Shown here in pieces: positions 24,900 through 33,452 of a DNA stretch of 64,000 nucleotides (within the stretch, counting starts at the first letter, position 1; the number at the start of each line of letters is the position of its first letter). The translations under genes were made by a program, and so were the position numbers. The stretch spans positions 111,140 to 175,139 of the forward strand of contig ONPD01000006.1 in assembly GCA_900319625.1 (NCBI GenBank). Reading direction: 5' to 3'. The stretch is from an uncultured Treponema sp. GTDB lineage: Bacteria; Spirochaetota; Spirochaetia; Treponematales; Treponemataceae. The notes under the pieces are model-generated. The model searched no databases. It worked only from the letters and a program-made list of their open reading frames with translations, and was not told the DNA's origin.

Positions 24900-26459
24900 A
24901 TGAGTACTTCAGGTAAAAACACTAAATCGGAATCTTCTGGCGGATTTTTCCAGAATCTTTTTGCATCTCTTTTCAAATCATCAAATCCAGAGGCAGACAA
25001 AAAGCGTAAGCTTAAGAACATTGCAAAAGCCTTTGCCAAGACAAAGTTCCATATGTTCTATAAACCGAATACACTTGAAGTTACTTCTGCCTTTGCAAAA
25101 ATGATGTATGACTTTTACAAGGCAACATCACAGGCTCAGGTTTACTTTAGAAATTCACCGAATCCAAATCAGAATAAACAGCGCCTTATAACCTATTCTC
25201 TTTCTGAAAATCAGGCAGGACTTCTTGAACATTTTGATGAAAACAAAATTATGGAAATGTCTAAGCAGATTCCTATTTCAAAGCTCAAGGCTCAGATTGA
25301 ACAGGAGCTTATGGTTTTCAAGGGTGAATTCGAAGGCGAACGTGCCAACAAAATCGAAAACCTTTACAAGGCCTTCTGCCTTTTCCGTGATTTCTGCAGC
25401 TACGACTACTATGTGCTTTTAAGAAAGTTCAACGGCGCCTTTAAGGAATTTTCTTTTGAAGGAACTCCAAACTTCGACAAAATTACCGGTGATTATATTG
25501 TAGATAACATAAAGGATTTTATTGATATTGCCTTCCCTATTACAGACGAAACAATCGTATGGTCTGATATGTTTGAATTCTTCCAGCAGACAACAGGAAA
25601 AGAACTTGTTTCTCAGGGTAACTGGAAAAAAATCATTGCAAGAATCCGTTCAATTCAGGCGACAAGAACCTTTGATATGATGATTCAGATGATTTCTCAG
25701 GATCCGACCTATGTTTCTGACTATCATACAGAAGTAGAATCACTTCTTGATCCATATGTAGACAGCCTTACAAACGAAACACTTACACTCGTAAACAAAA
25801 TCAGTGACCAGCAGAAGGAATCAAAGGCAAACAATATCTGTCTTCAGATTTTTGGAACAGCTTCACCTCAGTCGCTCAGCCATTACGTTCCATCATTCAA
25901 TGAAGTTCTTGCAAAAAAGAACCTTGACCAGATTCTCTATGCAGAACCTCTTAATTACCTTAAATCCTTCCTTGTTGAATACCTTAAACGCGATATCCGC
26001 GAATTCTATGATGTTGTAGTTATCCGAGGTCAGTGGGATTCATCACTTTCTGCTCCTATGTCAAATGCTTACCAGGAGCTGCTTACAGTTTCTGATTCAA
26101 TTACCGCTTTTGACGACAGCTTTGCAGAGGAAGGCGCAATGGGAATGAAGATTAAAACTCTTCTTCCTAAGACAGGCCACGACAATTCCGCAATCAGTAT
26201 TATTAACCGTGTAGTTTCTGATGCAAATGATGCAGCAAAGGGCTTTATCCTTACTTCATCACAGAATCTTGTAACAATCGGAAAAACAATCAAGCAGCTG
26301 ATAGAAGACTATTCTCTTTCTAAGCCGGTTCTGGTACAGAACTGGAAGGAACTTGAAAAATACATCGAAATGCCTATGAAGGACTTCAGTGTGGGCATTT
26401 ATAAGAAGATTTATCTTTTTGTTCAGCTTATGCAGCAGTATCTTACACAAAGCGAGTAA
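24900..26459 (+). CDS. Unrecognised helical protein, probably spirochaete-restricted
   Basis: I do not recognise a function in this 519-residue protein. It starts with a polar, Ser/Gly-rich 30 residues, then a basic patch (ADKKRKLKNIAKAFAKTKF), and the rest is predicted mostly helical with no signal peptide or membrane span. No catalytic motif is visible. Codon use is like its neighbours, so it is not obviously acquired. It sits between divergent promoters for an envelope operon and a convergent membrane sensor-like gene. Its stop is followed by a shared bidirectional terminator. A structural or scaffold role would fit the composition, but this is only a guess. Confidence 0.8.
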   Translation: MSTSGKNTKSESSGGFFQNLFASLFKSSNPEADKKRKLKNIAKAFAKTKFHMFYKPNTLEVTSAFAKMMYDFYKATSQAQVYFRNSPNPNQNKQRLITYSLSENQAGLLEHFDENKIMEMSKQIPISKLKAQIEQELMVFKGEFEGERANKIENLYKAFCLFRDFCSYDYYVLLRKFNGAFKEFSFEGTPNFDKITGDYIVDNIKDFIDIAFPITDETIVWSDMFEFFQQTTGKELVSQGNWKKIIARIRSIQATRTFDMMIQMISQDPTYVSDYHTEVESLLDPYVDSLTNETLTLVNKISDQQKESKANNICLQIFGTASPQSLSHYVPSFNEVLAKKNLDQILYAEPLNYLKSFLVEYLKRDIREFYDVVVIRGQWDSSLSAPMSNAYQELLTVSDSITAFDDSFAEEGAMGMKIKTLLPKTGHDNSAISIINRVVSDANDAAKGFILTSSQNLVTIGKTIKQLIEDYSLSKPVLVQNWKELEKYIEMPMKDFSVGIYKKIYLFVQLMQQYLTQSE

Positions 26460-26462
26460 CGT

Positions 26463-26547
26463 GCGAAGGTATATAATCTTATTTACAACTTCCAGAAGAA
26501 CGTTACCTTCGCTTAACTTGCGCAAAGCGCAAGTTGTAGGATTTTTT
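26463..26547. terminator. Bidirectional hairpin terminator
   Basis: A nine-pair palindrome AACTTGCGC-AAA-GCGCAAGTT (26515-26535) lies between convergent genes and is followed by a T-run (26542-26547) for plus-strand transcripts. An outer pair GCGAAGGT/ACCTTCGC (26463-26470, 26505-26512) adds a second stem. The palindrome resembles the repeats near 63739 and 63823. Confidence 0.75.
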
Positions 26548-28897
26548 ACTTACGTAAAACGCTGTCTACAAGTGATTTAAAATCTAAATTCATAGCGGGG
26601 TTTGTAAATTCCATATTTTCTGAAATCTGGAAGACCCCGTCGTTTTCTTTTATAACCTGAGTGTCCGGCTCGGCAGAATGAAGCTCTGCAACATTTCTGT
26701 CATTTTTAGCAAATTCTGTCATTGAAAAATAAGGCTTCGATTCTGGAAGGGGAACTTCCTCTGTAAGCTCTTCAATTTTTTCTTCTGTTTTATCTTCTTT
26801 CTTTTCTGTGTTCAAATCGTATATCTCTGACACTTTTGTTATCTTAAAATCCATAATTTTTGATGAATGATTATCGTGTTTTACAAAACCCGAACCAAGA
26901 GCAATTTCTTCCGCAAACAAATCATCCACGGAGGCAAAACGCTCTGAACGGATGAAGGCTTCCTGGTCCTCAAAGTATTCATTCTTTTCCGGGAAAAGGT
27001 TTTCTACAGAATAGAATGTATTCTTTTTGTCTTCAACAGGCTCTTCAGCATCCGGACTATATTCGTCGTAGACAGGAAGCTCCTCGATAGGACCGGCAGG
27101 AAGAGCTTCTTCTATTTCCTCAAGTTCTTCAACTTCTTCTACAGGCTCAACCTCGTCGAGTTCAGCTACTTCTTCTACAGGTTCAACCTCGTCAAGTTCT
27201 GCTACATCTTCTACCGGTTCGACTTCGTCGATTTCTTCAACTTCCTCCACCGGCTCGACTTCGTCTATTTCTTCAACTTCTTCTACAGGCTCAACCTCGT
27301 CAAATTCAGCTACTTCTTCTACAGGCTCAACTTCGTCTAACTCTGCGACTTCTTCCACCGGTTCAACCTCATCAAGTTCTGCTACTTCTTCCACCGGCTC
27401 AACTTCGTCTAACTCTGCGACTTCTTTCACCGGCTCAACCTCGTCAAGTTCAGCTACCTCTTCCACAGGCTCAACTTCGTCTAACTCAGAAACTTCATCT
27501 ATTTCTTCCAGCTCTTCTGTCTCTGCAGCTTCTGCCTGGACGGCAGGTTTGGCAACAGCAACACTTACAGGAATTTTTACTGTTTTTAAAACTTCTTCAA
27601 TCATGCGGCGAAGTTCTTCCATTGAAAAATCCGGAGAAGAAGCCTGAACCACAGGAGCGGCCGGCTTTTGCGACTGATTATCAAAAACCTTAAGGATATC
27701 GTTCCAGCCGTTTTCAAGGAGTGCTTCTACCTTATCCCGGTTCTTTCCTGACTTTTTTATCAGGTCTTTTTTAAGACCGTCAAGAATATCCTTTTTTCTG
27801 AAGCGAATCTGTTCCCCAATGCGGTTCCAGTCAACCTCTTTTTTTTCTGCAATATATTCCTGAATGATTCCAAGCTGCAGGTTTCTGATTTTCCTTTTTG
27901 TAACGCTCACAGGATCACTTGTCAAACTGAAAAGCAGATAAACGACAAGGAAAACCGTAATGAAAACACAGGCATAAATCAGCCAGATTAAATCCTTTGA
28001 AAGCTCAAAAGAAGACTTGTACCAGACTCCGCTGACTTTAAAATACTTTGATTTTGCAGAAGTAAGGAGTGTCCAGTAATTGCCATCAGTTGAAGAAAGG
28101 ATGATTTTAGGATACTGAACTTCACTATGAAGCTTCTTTGAAGCCCAGTTTTCCAGAATAGGCTCTTTAAATTCCTTTTCATAGGCCTTAGGAAGCTCAA
28201 GAACAAAGCCACCGTTAAAATCAGAATCAGATAAAATCCTGAATTCTTCGGCATAGGAGAAAATATCCATATCAACCAGAGTCTGGCGAAGGCTTACAAA
28301 ATCAATATAAAAAATGATATTTCCGCCCTGATATTTTTCAAACCAGAAGAAAGGCTGGGAAACAATCATACGGTTACGGGAAGAATCAACCAGTAGCTTT
28401 GGCTTTTCCCCCGCAGAGGTTCTTAATAAATCAAAATCAATTTCATCACTGTCTTTGATTATATCGCTGTAATTTTTATAAATTTTGGTAAGTCCGTTCT
28501 GCTTGAGGATATCACTTTCATCAAAGCTTGAATAATGAACATTACGCCCGTTTACATCAATAATTCTAATGCCGCTTAAGGCCGGAATCTGATTAAAAAG
28601 ACTTTCCGTCAGATTACGGCGGTCTGTTACCGATTTTTCGGAAGGATTGTGCTCATAATAGGACAAAACCGCGGGATTCTGAGCATAATCACCTAAAGTG
28701 GAGAGAAGGTCTGAAATGTATGAGTCTAACTCTTCTCCTGTCCTGTCAAGCTGATGGATTTTTTCGGTAATCTTTGTCTGTGAATAAAAGCGGGTTTCAA
28801 GCGTCGAAAAGAGCTTAAGGTTCGCTTCCACAACAAAGAGTGAAAAAAGCAGCATACTGACAAGCAGGCTGAAGGATATCTTCTGGCCGGAAGTCAT
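26546..28897 (-). CDS. Two-span membrane protein with sensor-like ectodomain and acidic 12-residue repeats
   Basis: The 783-residue protein has a membrane helix at about 8-24, an extracytoplasmic region of about 270 residues with Cache-like features (GIRIIDVNGRNV, YFKVSGVWYKSSF), and a second helix at about 303-325. A basic linker and a long acidic cytoplasmic tail follow. Residues 471-590 are ten tandem copies of a 12-residue unit of the form ELDEVEPVEEVA. The C-terminal ~190 residues are also acidic and contain no recognised output domain (no HAMP, kinase, GGDEF or MCP motif). It may be a scaffold that displays an acidic brush in the cytoplasm. The function is unknown. Confidence 0.8.
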   Translation of the reverse strand: MTSGQKISFSLLVSMLLFSLFVVEANLKLFSTLETRFYSQTKITEKIHQLDRTGEELDSYISDLLSTLGDYAQNPAVLSYYEHNPSEKSVTDRRNLTESLFNQIPALSGIRIIDVNGRNVHYSSFDESDILKQNGLTKIYKNYSDIIKDSDEIDFDLLRTSAGEKPKLLVDSSRNRMIVSQPFFWFEKYQGGNIIFYIDFVSLRQTLVDMDIFSYAEEFRILSDSDFNGGFVLELPKAYEKEFKEPILENWASKKLHSEVQYPKIILSSTDGNYWTLLTSAKSKYFKVSGVWYKSSFELSKDLIWLIYACVFITVFLVVYLLFSLTSDPVSVTKRKIRNLQLGIIQEYIAEKKEVDWNRIGEQIRFRKKDILDGLKKDLIKKSGKNRDKVEALLENGWNDILKVFDNQSQKPAAPVVQASSPDFSMEELRRMIEEVLKTVKIPVSVAVAKPAVQAEAAETEELEEIDEVSELDEVEPVEEVAELDEVEPVKEVAELDEVEPVEEVAELDEVEPVEEVAELDEVEPVEEVAEFDEVEPVEEVEEIDEVEPVEEVEEIDEVEPVEDVAELDEVEPVEEVAELDEVEPVEEVEELEEIEEALPAGPIEELPVYDEYSPDAEEPVEDKKNTFYSVENLFPEKNEYFEDQEAFIRSERFASVDDLFAEEIALGSGFVKHDNHSSKIMDFKITKVSEIYDLNTEKKEDKTEEKIEELTEEVPLPESKPYFSMTEFAKNDRNVAELHSAEPDTQVIKENDGVFQISENMEFTNPAMNLDFKSLVDSVLRK
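27128..27487 (-). repeat. Ten tandem 36-bp repeats encoding a 12-residue acidic unit
   Basis: Exactly 360 bases encode ten 12-residue units, consensus ELDEVEPVEEVA, with changes mainly at positions 2 (L/F/I), 9-10 (EE/KE/ED) and 12 (A/E). The DNA copies differ by many silent changes, so the array is not a very recent expansion. Confidence 0.9.
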
Positions 28898-28906
28898 ACT
28901 ATCCCT

Positions 28907-28938
28907 ATATTATCGGCAAATTTTTCAAAAAAACACAA
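28907..28938 (-). promoter_or_regulatory. Promoter of the acidic-repeat membrane protein
   Basis: Minus strand: TTGTGT (28938-28933), 18-base spacer, GATAAT (28914-28909) or TAATAT (28912-28907), about ten bases before the ATG at 28897. AGGGAT might serve as a weak Shine-Dalgarno if the start site lies further upstream. Confidence 0.45.
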
Positions 28939-28957
28939 TATTACAAAATGTTTTATT

Positions 28958-28986
28958 TTGAGTTTTTATCATATCTGGTGTAAGAT
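28958..28986 (+). promoter_or_regulatory. Leaderless promoter of hflX
   Basis: TTGAGT (28958-28963), 17-base spacer, TAAGAT (28981-28986), ATG at 28993. The six-base gap puts the predicted first base on the start codon. Confidence 0.65.
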
Positions 28987-28992
28987 TAAAGC

Positions 28993-30234
28993 ATGGTTGA
29001 AGTAGAGAAAGAACAGAACAAGGTTCCTCGTGCTTTACTGGTGGGGGAACCAGGCAACGACTTACAGGAATTAAAAGGTCTCGTTCAAACTTTGGGATTA
29101 GACATCATCCAGAGGCTCACGTTGAACCGTATGGAAGTTCAACCGCAGTATGGTATTGGAACTGGTAAAGCTCAGGAAATTAATGAGCTTGCCCACAAAA
29201 TTGAAGCCGACTGCATTATCTTTGATTTTAATATTGAGCCAAGAAAGCAGCGTAACTGGGAGGAGCTTACAGGGCTTTCTGTTTTTGACCGTCAGGAAGT
29301 AATTATCCGCATTTTTGCAAGCAGAGCGCAGTCTAAGGAAGCTACGCTGCAGGTAGAACTTGCCCGCCTGCAGTATTCTTTACCGCGCCTAGCACATCTG
29401 CGTAACGATTTTGCCCGCCAGCGTGGTGGAGCATTCGGAGCAAAAGGTTCCGGTGAAACTCAGCTTGAGCTTGACCAGCGAAGAATCCGCGAAAAAATTG
29501 CTCAGATTAAGCACGACCTTGCAGAAGTTGAATTGAACCGGCAGACGCAGCGCAAGCAGAGGGGAAAACAGCCTTCCTGCGCGCTTGTGGGATATACCAA
29601 CGCCGGAAAATCTTCGCTTTTGAACGCGCTTACGGGTTCTGATGCCTTTGTAGAAAACAAGCTTTTTGCAACGCTGGATCCGCTTACAAAGAAGCTTCCG
29701 CTTAATGACAGCGCAGGGGTTCTGATTACAGATACCGTTGGATTTATCAGTAATCTTCCTCATCATTTGATTGACGCATTTAAGTCTACGCTGGAAGAAG
29801 CCGCTACGGCAGATTTACTTCTGCTTGTACTGGACGCTTCCGACCCGAATGCAGAAAGTCAGTATGAAACTGTATGTGACGTTCTGGACGAAATCGGTGC
29901 TAACGAAAATCCACGCATTCTTCTTTTGAATAAGATTGATAAGTGCGACGACGAAACAAATCAGCTGGAAAAGCTGCGCTTGAAGTTCCCGGATGCACTC
30001 TGTATCAGCGCAAAAGAGGAAATCGGATTTGTTGACTTAAAGGATAAAATTTACAACATGCTTTACGGAGAAATCTGCAACTACATTTTCCCGGTAAGTC
30101 AGGTTGTACTGATTAATGAGCTTAGAAAGGCAGGCTGCATTCAGACAGAAGAATGGCTTGATGACGGAGTTCATATTTCTGCCCGTGCGGTAGGCCGTCT
30201 GCTGGCACTGGCATCCCCTTTTGTAGTAGAATAG
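28993..30234 (+). CDS. hflX: Ribosome-associated GTPase HflX
   Basis: HflX splits stalled or stress-arrested ribosomes. The 413-residue product has the HflX N-terminal domain, the glycine-rich GAFGAKGSGETQLELDQR linker (about 147-163) and the G domain with P-loop GYTNAGKSS (200-208), DTVGFISNLP and NKID. A short C-terminal domain ends the protein. Length and order are typical. The FliL-like gene starts four bases after its stop, so the two are probably co-transcribed. Confidence 0.95.
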   Translation: MVEVEKEQNKVPRALLVGEPGNDLQELKGLVQTLGLDIIQRLTLNRMEVQPQYGIGTGKAQEINELAHKIEADCIIFDFNIEPRKQRNWEELTGLSVFDRQEVIIRIFASRAQSKEATLQVELARLQYSLPRLAHLRNDFARQRGGAFGAKGSGETQLELDQRRIREKIAQIKHDLAEVELNRQTQRKQRGKQPSCALVGYTNAGKSSLLNALTGSDAFVENKLFATLDPLTKKLPLNDSAGVLITDTVGFISNLPHHLIDAFKSTLEEAATADLLLLVLDASDPNAESQYETVCDVLDEIGANENPRILLLNKIDKCDDETNQLEKLRLKFPDALCISAKEEIGFVDLKDKIYNMLYGEICNYIFPVSQVVLINELRKAGCIQTEEWLDDGVHISARAVGRLLALASPFVVE

Positions 30235-30238
30235 GGGC

Positions 30239-30757
30239 ATGACAGCAGGAGCAATCAGAAATTTAGAAAAGACTCTTACAGGCATAGCGATTGGGCTTGT
30301 TGTATTGATTGCGGCAGGCACAGTCGCTGGTCTTTTAAAAAAAAGTAAAGCAAACATAGATGCAGGCTCTAAAACAGCCCAGAATCTTATAGCAAAGGGA
30401 AAAGCAACAGCCTTAAATGCGCCGGTAAGCGATGACATTACGGCTTATTTTGAGCTTGGAAGAATCCGCCTTACCACCGCCCCTGCCCCGGGCAAAAAGG
30501 CAGAAGGCACTGCAATGGTAATTTCTCCCTGGCTTTCATACGCGGCGGGCGATGAGGTATTTTTTGAAGAGCTTTCTCGGAAAAGCAGTATGATAAAGGG
30601 GCTTTTTACCGTCTATTTTACCAGTCGGACAAAAAGCCAGCTTTTAGGAAAGACCGAAGAAAAGGTATGCGAGGAGCTGCTTTCCCAGATAAACGCAAGG
30701 CTTTCACTGGGAAAAGTTACAGGCATTAATTTTACGGATTATATATTTTTTGAGTAA
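30239..30757 (+). CDS. FliL-like single-span membrane protein
   Basis: This 172-residue protein has one membrane span near the N-terminus (about 14-33) and a periplasmic domain. The C-terminal part (FTVYFTSRTKSQLLGKTEE, then ELLSQINARLSLGKVTGINF and TDYIFFE) matches the FliL family pattern: start of a strand, helix, then LxxGKV-x-x-I-x-F-x-D-Y/F. FliL-type proteins sit next to flagellar stators and support torque under load. No other flagellar gene is nearby, so it may be a paralog with another partner. GGGG precedes the ATG by one base; translation is probably coupled to hflX. Confidence 0.6.
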   Translation: MTAGAIRNLEKTLTGIAIGLVVLIAAGTVAGLLKKSKANIDAGSKTAQNLIAKGKATALNAPVSDDITAYFELGRIRLTTAPAPGKKAEGTAMVISPWLSYAAGDEVFFEELSRKSSMIKGLFTVYFTSRTKSQLLGKTEEKVCEELLSQINARLSLGKVTGINFTDYIFFE

Positions 30758-30792
30758 GGCTCATAAAATCGCGGATGCCACAGGCAGCCGTT

Positions 30793-30840
30793 GGTAGCGT
30801 TACGCGCACTAACGATTTTAGAATACCTTACGACGCTACC
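30793..30840. repeat. Inverted repeat between convergent genes
   Basis: GGTAGCG (30793-30799) and CGCTACC (30834-30840) flank an AT-rich centre; the right arm includes the stop codon of the MATE gene. It may act as a terminator or be a palindromic repeat. No strong T-run follows on either side. Confidence 0.45.
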
Positions 30841-32179
30841 TAGTGATGTCCCTGAGCCAGCCCTTCTTGAAGTAATGCACAACTGCCGGTGCCATTTTTA
30901 CGTATTCGTCCAGATACAGGATAAAATAAACCCAGAGCGGCGGAAGCTTTAGAACGAAGGCAGCAATGAGGCCGGCCGGAACCATAACAATCCACATAAA
31001 GCAGGCGTCCAGAATAAAGCCGAACTTTGAATCGCCGCCGGCACGGAAAACACCGCAGATTAAAACTGTATTTATTGCGGCCCCTACAATCGAATAGGAA
31101 TTGATAAAAAGCAGAATATTACGGTAATGAGAAGCCCTTTCAGTAAGCTTTGCAAGATGAGGCATAAGGGGATAAAGACAAATCATGGCAAGTCCACCCG
31201 CAATACCTGCAAGAATGGTACTCCTTACAAGGCGGGAAGCGTTTCTTTCTGCGAGAGCCATATCGCCGGAGCCGATAGTTTTTCCAAGGATGATGGCGCC
31301 ACCATAGGCCATACCAAAACACAGTATTGAGCCAAGATTCCTTACAACACCTACAATTGAGTTTGCCGCAACAATATCCTCGCCCAGGTGACCTAAAATC
31401 ACCGAGTAAACAGAGAAGGCGGCTCCCCAGACAAGCTCGTTTCCCAGAGCCGGAAGGGAATATTTGAAAAAGTCATAAGTGAGGTCCTTGCTTCTGCGCA
31501 ACAAAACTGAAAGTGTAAGACGGAGAACCTTTTGAGTTGCACCATAAAAAAGGCAGACTGCAAGTTCAACTGCGCGGGAAATTGAAGTAGCAATCGCAAC
31601 ACCAAAAATGCCAAGCTTTGGAGCGCCAAAAAGACCGAAGATAAATACGGCGTTCAGGAACATATTCAGTCCCAGGGCCAAAAAAGTCAGGAAAGTTGAT
31701 ATTCTGACTTTTTCTATACTTTTGAAGGTGGCGCAGAAAACCTGGGTAATCGAAATGAAGACATAAGAGAAGCTTACAGCGCGAAGATAAACAGCTCCGG
31801 TCTGAATAAGGTTTAAATCATTTGTAAAAATCCTCATCAAAAGATGCGGAAAAAAGAAGGCGGCAATACCAAAAAGCAGGCCGACAGTCAAAGAAATCCT
31901 GAGGGCAATACCGGTAAGGGTTTTGATTGACTCAAGATCCTTTTTACCCCAGTACTGGGCACAAAGCATTCCAAGCCCCGAAGAAAGACCAATCGTCATC
32001 ATAAAAAGAATAAAAATCACCTGACCGGCAAGTGAAGATGCCGCAATTGCGGTCTGTCCTACATAGCCCAGCATAATTACATCGACAGAACTTACAGCAG
32101 CAGAAATCAGGTTCTGCAGGGCAATAGGGCCGACAACATTAAAGAGAGACTTATAAAAATTCTTTGCTTCTGTATTCAT
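30836..32179 (-). CDS. MATE-family multidrug/sodium antiporter
   Basis: This 447-residue protein has about twelve hydrophobic helices in two pseudo-symmetric halves. MATE-type features are the N-terminal VVGPIALQNLISAAVSSVDVIMLGYVG and the repeat of the same pattern in the second half (ALGNELVWGAAFSVYSVILGHLGEDIVAANSI). MATE transporters export cationic drugs, dyes or metabolites using Na+ or H+; the substrate here is unknown. GGAAG about eight bases before the ATG may be the ribosome-binding site. It is divergent from the glycosyltransferase gene with only 52 bases between. Confidence 0.9.
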   Translation of the reverse strand: MNTEAKNFYKSLFNVVGPIALQNLISAAVSSVDVIMLGYVGQTAIAASSLAGQVIFILFMMTIGLSSGLGMLCAQYWGKKDLESIKTLTGIALRISLTVGLLFGIAAFFFPHLLMRIFTNDLNLIQTGAVYLRAVSFSYVFISITQVFCATFKSIEKVRISTFLTFLALGLNMFLNAVFIFGLFGAPKLGIFGVAIATSISRAVELAVCLFYGATQKVLRLTLSVLLRRSKDLTYDFFKYSLPALGNELVWGAAFSVYSVILGHLGEDIVAANSIVGVVRNLGSILCFGMAYGGAIILGKTIGSGDMALAERNASRLVRSTILAGIAGGLAMICLYPLMPHLAKLTERASHYRNILLFINSYSIVGAAINTVLICGVFRAGGDSKFGFILDACFMWIVMVPAGLIAAFVLKLPPLWVYFILYLDEYVKMAPAVVHYFKKGWLRDITR

Positions 32180-32218
32180 ATTTTAAAACTTCCAATACCA
32201 ATTTTCTCTATTTTGATG

Positions 32219-32224
32219 TAAAAT
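32219..32224 (+). promoter_or_regulatory. -10 element of the glycosyltransferase promoter
   Basis: TAAAAT ends seven bases before the ATG at 32232; the -35 is weak. No Shine-Dalgarno, so a leaderless mRNA is predicted. Confidence 0.45.
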
Positions 32225-32231
32225 TGTATTT

Positions 32232-33449
32232 ATGACAATTGCACTATTTTCAGACAGCTATTTACCGACAAAATCCGGTATTGTTACAGTGGTTGTTCAG
32301 CTGAGAGAGCAGCTTATTAAAATGGGTCACCGTGTAATTTTAGTGACCGTAAACACAACAGAAGAATACGCAACACAAGATCCGGATATTTACCGTGTTC
32401 ATTCAGTCCCTCTTGGACTGGGCACAGATCAGTTTCTGGCCCTTCCGGCTATGCACCCCCTTGTTCACTATCTTCGTGACCAGCATGTTGAAATCATTCA
32501 CTGTCACACAGAATTTGGAGTAGGAAAAGCTGGTCTCCGGGCTGCCCGCATTTTGAAAATTCCGGCAATCTGTACAACTCATACAATGTGGGTTGATTTT
32601 TATAAATACTATCTTCCTCATGTTCAGAAACTCATGCGACCGGGAATGGTAGTCAGTTTTATGAACCACTTTTATAGAAAATTTCATGCATTGATCGGAG
32701 TTTCTGTAAAGGCAAGAAATTATTACAAGCAGCCTGATATGATTCCTCAGGTTCCTTCTGTAATCATTCCAAACTCAATTGATGCAACAAAATTTATGTC
32801 TGAACACGCGACCGAGCAGGAAAAACTTGACCTGCGGGCCCAGCTTGGAATTGAAAAAGATGACATTATGCTGCTTTTTGTAGGACGCATCGGTGAGGAA
32901 AAACGCGTTATTGAGCTTTTGCAGCTTTTTAAGAACGTAACCCAGAAAAATCCAAAAATAAAAGCTGTTCTTGTCGGAAACGGTCCGGCATACGACGAGC
33001 TTATCTACTCTGCCCAGGCTCAGATTCTGGAAAAGAAAATAATCTTTACGGGCTTTGTTGACTGGCAGAAGGTTCACACATATTACGAAACTGCTGATAT
33101 TTTTGTAACCGCCTCCCTTTCCGAAATGCATTCCATGACCATTCTCGAAGCCCAGCTTACAGGCCTGCCGGTTGTCCTCCGCCGCGATGACAGCTATCTG
33201 GATTCAGTTTACGACGGACAGAACGGCTATCTTTGTGATAACGAGCTTGAAATGGAAAAACGCATTCTGGAACTCGCCCGCGACAGCAGAAAGCGTGAAG
33301 CCTTCTCGCGCCGCAGCCTTGAAGTCACTAAAAAATTTACAATAGAAAGTCACGTAAAAAAGACAATCAAAGTTTACGAAGAAGTAATAAAGGCTTACCC
33401 TGGCAAAATCGACGAAAACAAAGTAATGAAGATGCTGGAAAAAATCTAG
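32232..33449 (+). CDS. GT4-family glycosyltransferase (glycolipid synthase-like)
   Basis: The 405-residue protein has the two Rossmann lobes of GT-B enzymes. The N-lobe starts MTIALFSDSYLPTKSGIVTVV with the gly-rich acceptor loop. The C-lobe has LLFVGRIGEEKRV, LVGNGP, IFTGFVDWQKV and the donor-site block ASLSEMHSMTILEAQLTGLPVV (the two Glu eight residues apart are the EX7E motif). Its opening resembles diacylglycerol glucosyltransferases such as alMGS, so membrane glycolipid synthesis is likely but not certain. It lies four bases before the radical-SAM gene. Confidence 0.85.
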   Translation: MTIALFSDSYLPTKSGIVTVVVQLREQLIKMGHRVILVTVNTTEEYATQDPDIYRVHSVPLGLGTDQFLALPAMHPLVHYLRDQHVEIIHCHTEFGVGKAGLRAARILKIPAICTTHTMWVDFYKYYLPHVQKLMRPGMVVSFMNHFYRKFHALIGVSVKARNYYKQPDMIPQVPSVIIPNSIDATKFMSEHATEQEKLDLRAQLGIEKDDIMLLFVGRIGEEKRVIELLQLFKNVTQKNPKIKAVLVGNGPAYDELIYSAQAQILEKKIIFTGFVDWQKVHTYYETADIFVTASLSEMHSMTILEAQLTGLPVVLRRDDSYLDSVYDGQNGYLCDNELEMEKRILELARDSRKREAFSRRSLEVTKKFTIESHVKKTIKVYEEVIKAYPGKIDENKVMKMLEKI

Positions 33450-33452
33450 CTT

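Noticed and set aside
27128..27487. Possible CRISPR-like array
   Set aside because: The 36-base repeats are contiguous with no spacers and are in frame within a protein, so they encode a peptide repeat.
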